Source: Albidovulum sp.
Lineage (GTDB): Bacteria; Pseudomonadota; Alphaproteobacteria; Rhodobacterales; Rhodobacteraceae
NCBI GenBank assembly: GCA_030837785.1
Contig: JAUQYA010000040.1
Span: 1 to 40,941, forward strand
Length of the DNA: 40,941 bases
Direction: 5' to 3'
The notes below the pieces were generated by a model. It was not told the origin of the DNA and searched no databases. It was given only the letters and a program-made list of their open reading frames with translations. A program made the translations under genes and the position numbers. Positions within the stretch are counted from its first letter, which is position 1. Every line of letters starts with the position of its first letter. Positions 24,971 through 33,398 of this stretch are shown here, in pieces.

Positions 24971-26457
24971 GCCTCGACGCGATCGTCATCGGCGCGGGCC
25001 ACAACGGTCTCGTCGCCGCCGCGCGGCTGGGGCAGGCGGGCCGCCGCGTGCTGGTCGTGGAGGCCGAGGCGGTGCCCGGCGGGCTTCTCGGCGAGGCTGG
25101 CGGGATGCGGGTGGCGGCGATGCCGACCGGGCTTCACCCCGAGGTGGCGCGGGGCCTCGCGCTCCAGCGCCACGGGCTGCGGCCGGGCCGGCCGCTGGCG
25201 ACGCTGGCGCTTGGCGGTGCCGCCCCGGTGCGGATCGAGGGGGCGACCGTGACCGGCGTGGACGCCGCCACCGCCGCGGCCTTCGCCGACCTCCACCGGC
25301 GGCTCACCCGGCAGGCGTCCGCGCTCGCGCCGATGATGCTGAAGGTGCCGCCGCGGCTTCGCGACGGCGGCTGGGGCGAGTTGATGACACTGGCCCGGCT
25401 CGGGCTCGGCATCCGGCTGCTCGGCAAGGCCGACATGCGCGAGCTGCTGCGCATCCTGCTGTCCAACGTCTGGGATCTCCTGAACGACGAGATCGGCGAC
25501 GGGCCGCTGGCCGGCGCACTGGCGATGGAGGCGACGCTTGGGGGCGCGATGGGGCCGCGCTCGCCCGGCACGGTGCTGCCGCTGCTCTATCGGCTCGCCG
25601 GTCAGCCGCGGGCGATGCCCGAGGGCGGCGCCGGAGCGATTGTCGCGGCGCTGGTCCAGGCGGTGGAGGCGGCGGGCGGGCAGGTGCGGACCGGCGCCCG
25701 GGTGGCCGCGCTGCTCACCGGCGACGACCGGGTGGAGGGGGTGCGGCTCGAGGGCGGCGAGGAACTGCGCGCGCCTCTCGTCCTGTCGAACGCGCATCCG
25801 CGGGCAACGCTTCTGGACCTGCTGGGCGTTCGTCATCTCGATGCCGAGGACGTGCGACGGGCCTGGCGGATGGCGACGGAAGGCATGGTGGCGCGGCTCG
25901 ACCTGGCGCTCGCCGCCGCGCCGGCGCTGTCCGGCGGGGCCACGCCGGGCCTCGGCGACCGGATCATCGTCGCGCCCGGGATGGGCACATTGGAAACCGC
26001 CTTCAACGCCTCGAAATACAAGGAAAGTCCTGACAAGCCTGCGCTGGAGTGCCACTGGGACGGCGCGACCTCGCGGCTCTCGGTCAGCGCCCAGTTCGTG
26101 CCCTGTCACCTCAAGGGCGGCTGGACGGCGGAGGCGCGGGACCGGCTGACGGCGAACGTGGTCTCGGTGCTGGACGCGGCGATGCCGGGGCTGGCGGCGA
26201 AGGTGACAGGCGTCACGCTCGCCACCCCCGCCGACATCGAGGCGCGCTTCACGCTGCCCGGCGGGCACTGGCACCACGGCGAGTTCAGGGTGGACCAGAT
26301 GCTGATGCTGCGGCCCTTCGCCGGCGCGGCGCAATACCGGATGCCGGTGACGGGCCTTTACCTGTGCGGTGCAGGCGCGCATCCCGGCGGCGACGTGACC
26401 GGCCTGCCGGGCTGGAACGCCGCCGGCGTGGCATTGAAGGACGGGAGGGGCAGATGA
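24967..26457 (+). CDS. FAD-dependent oxidoreductase, phytoene-dehydrogenase-like, 2
   Basis: The protein has 496 residues. It is a paralogue of the preceding gene: LDAIVIGAGHNGLVAAARLGQAG at the start and GLYLCGAGAHPGGDVTGLPGWNAAGVAL at the end align closely with it. The middle (about 80-250) is more divergent and shorter. The start overlaps the previous stop (ATGA) and the stop overlaps the next start (ATGA), so the three proteins are translated together. A two-subunit flavoprotein is a reasonable idea but is inference. Several usual bulky residues near the N-terminus are replaced by Ala/Gly, so one of the pair could be less active. Confidence 0.88.
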   Translation: MSLDAIVIGAGHNGLVAAARLGQAGRRVLVVEAEAVPGGLLGEAGGMRVAAMPTGLHPEVARGLALQRHGLRPGRPLATLALGGAAPVRIEGATVTGVDAATAAAFADLHRRLTRQASALAPMMLKVPPRLRDGGWGELMTLARLGLGIRLLGKADMRELLRILLSNVWDLLNDEIGDGPLAGALAMEATLGGAMGPRSPGTVLPLLYRLAGQPRAMPEGGAGAIVAALVQAVEAAGGQVRTGARVAALLTGDDRVEGVRLEGGEELRAPLVLSNAHPRATLLDLLGVRHLDAEDVRRAWRMATEGMVARLDLALAAAPALSGGATPGLGDRIIVAPGMGTLETAFNASKYKESPDKPALECHWDGATSRLSVSAQFVPCHLKGGWTAEARDRLTANVVSVLDAAMPGLAAKVTGVTLATPADIEARFTLPGGHWHHGEFRVDQMLMLRPFAGAAQYRMPVTGLYLCGAGAHPGGDVTGLPGWNAAGVALKDGRGR

Positions 26458-27656
26458 ACGCCGTGACCAAACCGCGCGAGGCGGTGCCGATGGGCCTCGT
26501 GCCAGGTCCGTTCCACGACCGTCTGGCGGCTCTCAACCACCAGCGGGCCTGGATGAACTGGATGGGCGTGGCCTCTCCTGTCGTGCTCGACACGGTGGAG
26601 TTCGAGTATTTCGCCATCCGCAACCAGGCGACGCTGTTCGACGTCTCGCCGATGATGAAATACCGCATCGCGGGCCCCGACGCCGAGGCGGTGGCGAACC
26701 GGCTCGTCACCCGCGACGTGACGAAGCTTGCCCCCGGCCGGGTGGCCTATGTGATCTGGTGCGACGAGGCCGGCAACGTCGTCGACGACGGCACCCTGTT
26801 CCGGCTTTCGGCCACCGAGTTCCGGCTGTGTTGCCAGGAGCCGCAACTGGCCTGGCTCGATGACGTGGCCTCCGGTTTCGACGCGACGGTGGAGGATGTG
26901 AGCCAGGCGATTGCCGGGCTGGCGCTTCAGGGGCCGACCTCCTGCGCGGTGCTGAAGGACGCGGGGCTGACAGGGATCGAGACGCTGAAACCGTTCGATC
27001 TCAAGGAGTTCCGGATCGGCGCTCATCCGGTCACGGTGTCGCGCACCGGCTTCACCGGCGATCTCGGCTACGAGCTGTGGATGGCGCCGGAGGATGCGCT
27101 GGCGGTCTGGGACCGGCTGATCGAGGCCGGCCGGCTCCGCGGCATCCGGGTGATCGGTTACGAGGCGCTCGACATGGCGCGGATCGAGGCGGGGTTCCTC
27201 CTGCCGCGGGTTGATTTCGTCTCGTCCGAGACACACCTTCGGCCGGGCCGCGCCCGCAATCCTTTCGAGCTTGGGCTCGACTGGCTGGTGGCGCTCGACA
27301 AGCCGCAATTCAACGGCCGCCGCGCGCTCCTGCGACTGGCGGCGGAAAAGCCCCGGCGCAAACTCGTGGCGATCGAGATCGACCGCAACAAGGCTGCGCA
27401 CCATGCGCTCGTCTATCATGCCAAGCGGCGCGAGGTCGGCTTCGTCACCTCGGCGCTCTGGTCGCCGACCTTGAAGCGCAACATCGCTCACGCCTGGGTC
27501 GAGGCGCCCTATTTCGAGGCGGGGGGCGATCTCTGGGTGGAAATCTACCTCCAGCGCGAACTGATCTGGGAACGGCGGATGGCGCGGGCGCGGATCGTCG
27601 AGCGCGGCTTCTTCCGCCACCCCCGCCGCACCGCCACCCCGCCCGCGGACTGGTGA
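26454..27656 (+). CDS. GcvT-like folate-binding aminomethyltransferase
   Basis: The protein has 400 residues of the glycine-cleavage T-protein/DmdA superfamily. Recognisable parts are FEYFAIRNQATLFDVSPMMKYRI (N-terminal), PGRVAYVIWCDEAGNVVDDGTLFRL with the Asp that in T-protein acts at the folate site, SRTGFTGDLGYELWM, and the C-terminal barrel (RKLVAIEIDRNK). Members move a one-carbon unit from a methylamine-type substrate to tetrahydrofolate. It lies in a tight operon between two flavoproteins and an MttB homologue. DMSP demethylase (DmdA) is a relative, but these neighbours are unlike its usual context. The substrate is unknown. Confidence 0.9.
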   Translation: MNAVTKPREAVPMGLVPGPFHDRLAALNHQRAWMNWMGVASPVVLDTVEFEYFAIRNQATLFDVSPMMKYRIAGPDAEAVANRLVTRDVTKLAPGRVAYVIWCDEAGNVVDDGTLFRLSATEFRLCCQEPQLAWLDDVASGFDATVEDVSQAIAGLALQGPTSCAVLKDAGLTGIETLKPFDLKEFRIGAHPVTVSRTGFTGDLGYELWMAPEDALAVWDRLIEAGRLRGIRVIGYEALDMARIEAGFLLPRVDFVSSETHLRPGRARNPFELGLDWLVALDKPQFNGRRALLRLAAEKPRRKLVAIEIDRNKAAHHALVYHAKRREVGFVTSALWSPTLKRNIAHAWVEAPYFEAGGDLWVEIYLQRELIWERRMARARIVERGFFRHPRRTATPPADW

Positions 27657-27665
27657 GGGCGCCAC

Positions 27666-29231
27666 ATGGCTGATCCTGCGCCCGCGCGTCGGACCCGTCC
27701 CGGCGGCCGTGCCGCCCGCGTGGCGCTGCGCGGGGCGGCGCCGGGCGCGGACCGCAGGCCGGTCCGGGCCGGGCTCGAGGGCGGACGCTACAACCCGCTT
27801 TCGGACGCCGACCTGGCCCGCATCCACCGCGCCGCGCTCGACATCCTCGCCGATACCGGGATCGCCGGGGCGAGCGAGGAGGTGATCGCGATCGCCACTG
27901 CCAAGGGCTGCCGGCTGGACGGGCGGGGCCGGCTGGTCTTTCCCGCGGCGCTGGTGGAGGATCTTCTGGCCGGGGCGGCGCGGGACTACGTGATCCACAG
28001 CCGCGATCCGGCCCATGCCGACCTGCATGTCGGCGGCGGACGCGTCCACTACGCGACCTCGGGCGAGGCGGTCTCGGTCCTCGACATCGAAAGCCGCAGC
28101 TACCGGCCCTCGACGCTCAAGGATGTCTACGATACCGCCCGCGTCACCGATGCGCTGCCCAACCTGCACCAGTATGGCCAGATGGTCGTCCCGACCGAAA
28201 TCGCCGACCCGGTGGAGGCCGACATCAACGTCGCCTACGGCGTTCTCGCCGGCACCACGAAGCCCGTCGAACATGCGCTGAACACCGTGGAGGCGCTACC
28301 CGCGGTGATGGAGATCTACGCGCTGGTCGCCGGGTCGGAACGCAGGTTCCGCGACCGTCCCTTCGTTTCCTTCGGCGGCTGCCCCATCGTCTCGCCCCTG
28401 CGCTTCGCCCGCGACAGCCTCGACGTGATGGTGGCGACGGCGCGGCTCGGCCTTGTCAGCGACATCGCCATCGCGCCGCAGTCGGGGGCGACCGCGCCCG
28501 CCTATCTTGCCGGCGCGCTCGTCCAGGTGACGGCCGAGGCGCTGGCCTGCCTCTCGGTCGTCAACATGGTCACCCCCGGTTGTCCGATGTCCTTCGCCGC
28601 CTGGCCCTTCACGGTGGACCTCAGGACCGGTGCCTTCGCCGGCGGCTCGGCCGAGGTCGCGGTGCTGATGGCCGCCGTGGCCCAGATCGGGCGGTTCTAC
28701 GACCTGCCGACGACGGTCGCGGCATCGATGTCGGACGCCAAGATGCCGGATGCGCAGATGGGCTACGAGAAGGGGATCACCAGCGTCGTCGCGGGCCTTG
28801 CCGGGGCGAACCGGGTGATGGAATCGGCGGGCATGACGGCGAGCCTCATGGGCGTGTCCTACGAGGCGCTGGTGATCGACAACGACATGCTGGGGATGGC
28901 GCAGCGGGTGGTGCGCGGGATCGAGGTCACCGACGAGACGCTTTCGGTCGAGGCGATCAAGGCCGCGGTTCGGGGCGAGGGGCATTTCCTTGGTGCCCCC
29001 GACACATTGCGGAGCATGGAGACGGAATATCTCTATCCCGCGCTCGCCGACCGCTCGCCGGTCGGCCTCTGGACGGCGGAAGGCTGCCCGACGATGGAGG
29101 AACGCGCGCGGGCGCGGGCGGCGGACCTGCTCGCCACCCACCATGTCGAGGGGATTTCCGCCGAGGCCGACCGTGCGATCCGCGCGCGCTTCCCGATCCG
29201 GCTCGACAGCCGCGCGATGCGGCCGCGCTGA
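27666..29231 (+). CDS. Trimethylamine methyltransferase family protein (non-pyrrolysine MttB-like)
   Basis: The protein has 521 residues of COG5598. Typical segments are LSDADLARIHRAALDILADTGI, VHYATSGEAVSVLDIE, GCPIVSPLRFARDSLDVM, DLRTGAFAGGSAEVAVLMAAVAQ and MSDAKMPDAQMGYEKGI. Archaeal MttB has pyrrolysine at an in-frame TAG; this gene has none, so it belongs to the non-Pyl group, of which MtgB (glycine betaine methyltransferase) is the best-known type. Characterised members pass a methyl group to a corrinoid protein, but no corrinoid protein or activator gene is nearby. The gene starts 9 bases after the GcvT-like stop. The first ~35 residues are Arg/Pro/Ala-rich and may not be structured. 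Confidence 0.9.
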   Translation: MADPAPARRTRPGGRAARVALRGAAPGADRRPVRAGLEGGRYNPLSDADLARIHRAALDILADTGIAGASEEVIAIATAKGCRLDGRGRLVFPAALVEDLLAGAARDYVIHSRDPAHADLHVGGGRVHYATSGEAVSVLDIESRSYRPSTLKDVYDTARVTDALPNLHQYGQMVVPTEIADPVEADINVAYGVLAGTTKPVEHALNTVEALPAVMEIYALVAGSERRFRDRPFVSFGGCPIVSPLRFARDSLDVMVATARLGLVSDIAIAPQSGATAPAYLAGALVQVTAEALACLSVVNMVTPGCPMSFAAWPFTVDLRTGAFAGGSAEVAVLMAAVAQIGRFYDLPTTVAASMSDAKMPDAQMGYEKGITSVVAGLAGANRVMESAGMTASLMGVSYEALVIDNDMLGMAQRVVRGIEVTDETLSVEAIKAAVRGEGHFLGAPDTLRSMETEYLYPALADRSPVGLWTAEGCPTMEERARARAADLLATHHVEGISAEADRAIRARFPIRLDSRAMRPR

Positions 29232-29242
29232 GGCCGGCCGCG

Positions 29243-29277
29243 GTCAGGGGCCAGGGGTCAGGGGCCAGGGGTCAGGG
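29243..29277. repeat. 14-bp tandem repeat between convergent genes
   Basis: GTCAGGGGCCAGGG occurs twice in tandem (29243-29256 and 29257-29270) and a half copy follows. The half copy reaches the stop codon of the convergent Gtr-like gene. The repeat contains short GGCC symmetry but no long hairpin. No function is assigned. Confidence 0.7.
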
Positions 29278-31101
29278 ATTGGGCAGCGGGCGGAGCGCGT
29301 CGAGGGCGACCGTCTCGTCCCAGAGCGTCGCGCCGTCCTTCCCGACGAGCCGCACGGTCATCGACCGCAGCCCCTTCGGGTTCGGCGCGAGCGCCAGCGT
29401 ATGGCAGCCGTCCGCCATCCGCACCGCGTTGCTTTCCCGGCTCAGCGACCGTTCGGGGGCGAAGGCACGCCCCTCGTAATGGAAGGCCACCCGCAGCTCC
29501 GGGTCGTCCGCCCCGGTCGCGAGGCAGGTCGCCCCGAGATGGGCGAAGACTCGCGGCCCGAGGCAGATCGCGCCGCCCCGGGCGAGGGGGGCGCAGGCGA
29601 TCTCCTCGGTGAAGGGGCGGAAGTCCTCGAGGCAGAGATAGGCCATGCCGTCGTGCAGGAAGGCCGCGTCCTCCGCCGGGAAGGCGTGGCAGGCCCGCGG
29701 GCTCGCGGGGAGCGAGACGGTGTCCACGCTGTCGCCGTAGAGCGCCTTGAAGATGCCCATGTTCGGGTTGCCGGCGTGGAAGGTCGACCATCCGGCGATG
29801 CTGCCCCAGGAAATGTCGGGGTATTCCACCCCGCCCACCAGCCGGAACGGCGGGCCGGTGAAGCCGGGAAGGGTGGCGAGCCGGGCGCGGATGGCGCGGG
29901 CAAGCTCCATGTCCCGCGCGCCAAGCCGGGCGTTGTCGGACCAGAAGGCGGCCGAGGTCAGCGCGAAGACCAGCGCGACGAGGGCGAGGGCGGCCGCGCC
30001 CGCCGCGACCAGCCCACGCCGCCACGGGGCGGGTCCGGCCACGAGCGTGAGGCCCGCGACCGCGATCGCCGCCTCCCAGAAGCCGAGATAGGCGAAGGCC
30101 CGCCCCGGCGGCGCGTCGCCCTGGTAGCCGAGCCAGAAGAGGACCGGAAAGACGAAGAGCGCGAGCCCCGCGCCGAGACCGAGACGAAGCGCCGAGAGCC
30201 AGCGGCCGCCGCGCCCGCTTGCCAGCCAGCCCAATCCGAGAAGCGCAAGCATGCCGAGCGCGAAGAGCCCGAGCACCGCCCTGAGGCCGTGCGGCAACGT
30301 CATCAGCGTGCCGGTGTAGAGGCTGCGGATCAGGGCGGGCAGGGCGGCCAGCTTCTGGACGAAGCCCGCGGCATCGGTTTCGGAAAACCGGTCCGAGGCG
30401 ATCGTGATCCCGTGAAGCCCGGCATAGGCGCGCCATTCGGCCAGGTAGAGCACGATCGCGAGGACCGAGGCGGCCGCACCGATCAGCGCGATCCGCACCG
30501 CGGCGGCGAAGGGAACGCGGTCGATCCGGAGCAGGGCGAGCACCGGCACGATCAGTCCCGCCACCGCGAAGGTCTGGTAGATCGCCATGCTGAAGGCGAG
30601 GCATTGCGCCGCGCCGAGGGCGGCGAGCGCCTGCACCCCGGCGGCCCGCCCCCGGACGCGCCACAGAAGCTCGAACGCGCCCACCGACAGCGCGAGCGCG
30701 AAGGGATAGGCGAAGACGTTGCTGGCAAAGCTCAGCGCATCGCCCATGTAGATGTGGTTGACCGCCACCGCGAAGATCGCGAGCGCCGCGGCGGGCCGCG
30801 CCTCGTCGGGTGCCGCGTGGCGGGCGAGCACGCCCGCCACCCACCAGAAGCAGGGAAATGCCAGCGCGACCTGCACCGGCAAGAGGAACCTCTCGCCGAA
30901 GAGGTCGCGGAAGATCACCTCGAGAAGCCAGCGCCCCTCGGCCGCGGTCCAGAGGGCGGAGGTGCCGTTGACATGCCGCCAGTCGTCGGAATGGAACCCG
31001 TCGTTCAGGATGCCCCAGCCGGTCGTGACGACATAAAGAACCAGGGCGGCCAGAAGCGCCCCCCGCGCGTCGATCCGCCGCCACGGCGCCGCGTCAGTCA
31101 T
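29272..31101 (-). CDS. Polytopic membrane protein, GtrII-like glucosyltransferase
   Basis: The protein has 609 residues. About ten hydrophobic helices fill residues ~12-400 (LLAALVLYVVTTGWGIL onwards), with a soluble C-terminal ~200 residues. The early acidic pair in HSDDWRHVNG is like the DD/DDW motif of GtrII-type and GT-C glycosyltransferases, which sits in the first external loop. GtrB-like protein is encoded immediately upstream, and the start (ATG at 31101; a second ATG at 31107) overlaps the gtrB-like stop. Such proteins move a glucose from an undecaprenyl carrier to surface polysaccharide in the periplasm. The acceptor is unknown. Confidence 0.82.
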   Translation of the reverse strand: MTDAAPWRRIDARGALLAALVLYVVTTGWGILNDGFHSDDWRHVNGTSALWTAAEGRWLLEVIFRDLFGERFLLPVQVALAFPCFWWVAGVLARHAAPDEARPAAALAIFAVAVNHIYMGDALSFASNVFAYPFALALSVGAFELLWRVRGRAAGVQALAALGAAQCLAFSMAIYQTFAVAGLIVPVLALLRIDRVPFAAAVRIALIGAAASVLAIVLYLAEWRAYAGLHGITIASDRFSETDAAGFVQKLAALPALIRSLYTGTLMTLPHGLRAVLGLFALGMLALLGLGWLASGRGGRWLSALRLGLGAGLALFVFPVLFWLGYQGDAPPGRAFAYLGFWEAAIAVAGLTLVAGPAPWRRGLVAAGAAALALVALVFALTSAAFWSDNARLGARDMELARAIRARLATLPGFTGPPFRLVGGVEYPDISWGSIAGWSTFHAGNPNMGIFKALYGDSVDTVSLPASPRACHAFPAEDAAFLHDGMAYLCLEDFRPFTEEIACAPLARGGAICLGPRVFAHLGATCLATGADDPELRVAFHYEGRAFAPERSLSRESNAVRMADGCHTLALAPNPKGLRSMTVRLVGKDGATLWDETVALDALRPLPNP

Positions 31102-32137
31102 CCGCATCCCCGTTTCCCTCGAAGCCGAGCCGGCTGTCGACGATGTAGAGCGGGCGCTGCTTGGCCTCGCTGTAGAGGCGGCCGAGGTATTCGCCGATGA
31201 TGCCGAGCACCAGGAGCTGCATCCCCCCCATGAAGATCACCGCCACCATCGTCGAGGCATAGCCCGGCACATCCGTGCCCCAGAGCATCGTCCGGACCAG
31301 CAGATAAAGCCCGTAGACCATCGCCACCACCGCGAAGAGGAAGCCGAAATAGGTGGCCAGGCGCAGCGGCACGGTCGAATAGCCGGTGATGCCGTCCAGT
31401 GCGAAGTTCCACAGCTTCCAGTAGTTGAACTTGGTCCTGCCCGCGGCGCGGACCGGGCGTTCGTAGCCGATGCTGGTCTGGCGGAAGCCCACCCAGGAGA
31501 AGAGCCCCTTCATGAAGCGGTTGCGTTCCCTGAGGCCCCTGAGCGCCTCGACCACCCGGGCGTCCATCAGCCGGAAGTCGCCCGCATTGGGCGGAATGTC
31601 CACGTTCGAGAGCCGCCGGAGCATGGCGTAGAAGGCCTTCGCCGTGGTCCGCTTCATCCAGCTGTCGGTGTCGCGGGCGTTCCGCACCGCGAAGACCACG
31701 TCGAAGCCCTCGCGCCACAGGCGAAGAAACTCGGCGATGAGTTCCGGCGGATCCTGCAGGTCGGCGTCGAGCGGCACCACCGCACGGCCCCGCGTGGCGT
31801 CGAGCCCCGCGGTCAGCGCCAGTTCCTTGCCGAAGTTGCGGGCGAGGTTGATCACGCGGATGCGGGGGTCGCGGGCGTTGTGGGCGGCGAGGATTTCGGC
31901 CGTGCGGTCGCGGCTGCCGTCGTTGACGCAGATGATCTCGTAGCTCTCGCCGAGGGCCGCGAGGGTCTTCTCGAGCCGGGCGAAGAAGATGTCGAGCACG
32001 TCCTCCTCGTTGTAGGCGGCGACGACGATGCTGAGCGTGGGGGCGTCCGCGCGGGGCGCGGGGCGCGCCGCCGCGGCGCGGGCCGGGTCCGGACGGGGTG
32101 CGACCCTGCCTGTGCTCTGGACCTTTGTCCGCGCCAT
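31094..32137 (-). CDS. GtrB-like bactoprenol glycosyltransferase (GT2)
   Basis: The protein has 347 residues. After a ~30-residue Arg/Ala/Pro-rich N-terminus, the GT2 domain (about 33-240) shows LSIVVAAYNEEDVLDIFF, IICVNDGSRDRTAEIL and the DAD motif in VVPLDADLQDPPELI. Two membrane helices follow (LATYFGFLFAVVAMVYGLYLL and MVAVIFMGGMQLLVLGIIGEYLGRLY), as in GtrB, ArnC and DPM1-like enzymes. It would transfer a sugar from a nucleotide donor to undecaprenyl phosphate at the inner-membrane face. It is the first gene of a two-gene unit with the polytopic enzyme. The GtrA flippase is not present next to it. Confidence 0.93.
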   Translation of the reverse strand: MARTKVQSTGRVAPRPDPARAAAARPAPRADAPTLSIVVAAYNEEDVLDIFFARLEKTLAALGESYEIICVNDGSRDRTAEILAAHNARDPRIRVINLARNFGKELALTAGLDATRGRAVVPLDADLQDPPELIAEFLRLWREGFDVVFAVRNARDTDSWMKRTTAKAFYAMLRRLSNVDIPPNAGDFRLMDARVVEALRGLRERNRFMKGLFSWVGFRQTSIGYERPVRAAGRTKFNYWKLWNFALDGITGYSTVPLRLATYFGFLFAVVAMVYGLYLLVRTMLWGTDVPGYASTMVAVIFMGGMQLLVLGIIGEYLGRLYSEAKQRPLYIVDSRLGFEGNGDADD

Positions 32138-32519
32138 CGCGCCCCCGTTTCGAATGGGCCCAAGCGGGCAAGTGCAATGGCTCTTCTATAGCGCGATTTC
32201 GCCGCTGTCAGGGAAATTCCGCGCCGCGGCGTGGCGCGTTCCGGCTCTGGCAACAAATCGCGGGCGGGCGCATAATTGCCGTGTCGGGCGGGCACGAGCC
32301 GTGGCGCCCGGGCGGCGGAACAGGTGGAAGGACAGGCTGGATGGCGCGGTCGGGGGCGGCGTGGAGCCGCGGCGAAGATGGCAGGGTGCCCGATGCGGCG
32401 CCCGGTACCGGGAGGCCGCCGGCATCGGCTGGCGAGGGCCGGGCGGCCCGCGGCGCGGCGCTCCGGTCTGGCCCGGCGACCGGTGCCCGCCTCACCGCCC
32501 GTCCGGGGCGGCCTCGGCC
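32138..32519. other. Divergent intergenic region, no gene supported
   Basis: This 382-bp gap lies upstream of both the gtrB-like gene (leftward) and the holin-like gene (rightward). On the minus strand a TATAGA-like -10 (32190-32185) follows a CTGACA-like -35 (32211-32206) at a short 15-bp spacing, a weak candidate for the gtrB promoter. The rest is GC-rich and short frames in it look like chance products. Confidence 0.5.
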
Positions 32520-32951
32520 ATGACGGCAAAGGGGCAGGGGGCGGCACGGCAGGCGGGCGGTGCGGCGGTGCTGGCGCTGATCGCCGGGCTCGCAGGAATG
32601 GCCGGCTGGGGGCTTCTCGTCGCGGCGGGCGTCGCCTCGCTCGCCCCGGTCCTCGGGCTCGCGCCGGCCTTCGCTGCCGCCGCCGCGCTGCATCTCCTGG
32701 CGGCCCTTGCCGCGGGCCTGCGGCTCAGGTCCGCCATCCGGGCCGCCGCCGAACGCCGCCGCGCGCGGCTTGCGTCCTTCACGCTCCTGCGCGCGCTGGT
32801 GACGGTCCTGCCCCGCGACCGCCGCCGCCGCCCCGCCCTGCGCCACGCCGTGGCGATGATCCTCGGCCTGATCGCCCTCGGCCTTGTCCTCGCGCCCCCG
32901 GGCGAACGGAAGCCGCCGGGAGGCGAGGGGTCCGACGGAGGCGCGGCCTGA
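32520..32951 (+). CDS. Phage-holin-superfamily-like membrane protein
   Basis: The protein has 143 residues. Two long hydrophobic helices (about 16-66) rich in Ala, Leu and Gly (AVLALIAGLAGMAGWGLLVAAGV, ALHLLAALAAGL) are followed by a basic stretch (RAAAERRRARLA) and a third hydrophobic segment near residues 112-125. The tail is charged and disordered. The two-helix pattern resembles Phage_holin_3_6 proteins, common in alphaproteobacterial chromosomes without lytic function. The ATG at 32520 is chosen because it is the first that makes a clean protein. Its real role is unknown. Confidence 0.65.
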   Translation: MTAKGQGAARQAGGAAVLALIAGLAGMAGWGLLVAAGVASLAPVLGLAPAFAAAAALHLLAALAAGLRLRSAIRAAAERRRARLASFTLLRALVTVLPRDRRRRPALRHAVAMILGLIALGLVLAPPGERKPPGGEGSDGGAA

Positions 32952-33211
32952 CCCGGGTGGAGGGCTGCGTGGTGCCCCCCGGGCAATGCGCGGCCCCAAT
33001 GTCCGCGCCGAGGCATTCGGTTCGGCAGACGCGCAGGGCAGGGAACGGCGGCGTTGTCAGCGGGACCGGATCGCCCCCTCGCCGTCGCAGGCGGGGCCGA
33101 TCGGATCAGCCGCACCGTCGCGGCCGGCCATGATGCGCCTCCGGACCCGAAAGGCAGCGCTGCCCCGGGTCGCCGGACCTTCGGCAGGTCGCTGTTCTAA
33201 TTTTGATTTCT
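32952..33211. other. Intergenic region left of the attachment site, no gene seen
   Basis: These 260 bases between the holin-like gene and the tRNA fragment show no convincing gene, hairpin or promoter. They are the chromosomal flank of the integrated element. With the attL-proximal bases up to the integrase start, the gene-free stretch is about 450 bp. Confidence 0.6.
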
Positions 33212-33258
33212 TGGCTCCGGCGGTAGGGATCGAACCTACGACCAATTGATTAACAGTC
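33212..33258 (-). tRNA. tRNA-Asn 3' fragment (anticodon loop to CCA): orphan attachment site (att)
   Basis: On the minus strand, this 47-nt fragment starts in the 3' end of the anticodon stem, carries the loop CTGTTAA (GTT anticodon), the variable and T-arm (GTAGG-TTCGATC-CCTAC), the acceptor strand CGCCGGA and an encoded CCA. The 5' half (it should begin TCCGGCG) is absent: the adjacent bases on the higher-coordinate side no longer match tRNA-Asn. This is the orphan 3' end left on the chromosome when an element inserts in tRNA-Asn. The intact gene should be rebuilt at the far end of the element beyond the window. It probably yields no functional tRNA. Confidence 0.9.
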
Positions 33259-33284
33259 GGGAATCGTTGGATAATTCCGCGCCT

Positions 33285-33357
33285 CCCGGCGTCATTCGTG
33301 GCGTACGAGACCTTGAAAACAAGGCATGATCTGTCCTCAGAGGCCACCCGGCGTCAT
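33285..33357. repeat. Direct repeat near att, candidate integrase arm sites
   Basis: CCCGGCGTCAT occurs at 33285-33295 and 33347-33357, 62 bp apart, between the att site and the integrase gene. A related GGCGTCATCCGCC stands at 34625-34637 on the other side of int, with CGGTCATCCGCC at 34677-34688. Tyrosine integrases bind repeated arm-type sites near att, so this is a candidate. The evidence is only position and repetition. Confidence 0.4.
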
Positions 33358-33398
33358 CCAGGGTCGGCCCGGAAACTGTGCTCAGGACGGTACTCGAA

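Noticed and set aside
26358..28274. A 638-codon minus-strand frame opposite the GcvT-like and MttB-like genes
   Set aside because: Shadow frame in high-GC DNA without recognisable motif.
27666..29231. Possible pyrrolysine (TAG readthrough) in the MttB homologue
   Set aside because: There is no internal TAG in the frame and the protein is full length, so it is a non-Pyl member.
32341..32523. Short plus-strand frame in the gap upstream of the holin-like gene
   Set aside because: Low-complexity Gly/Arg/Ala sequence and no ribosome site.
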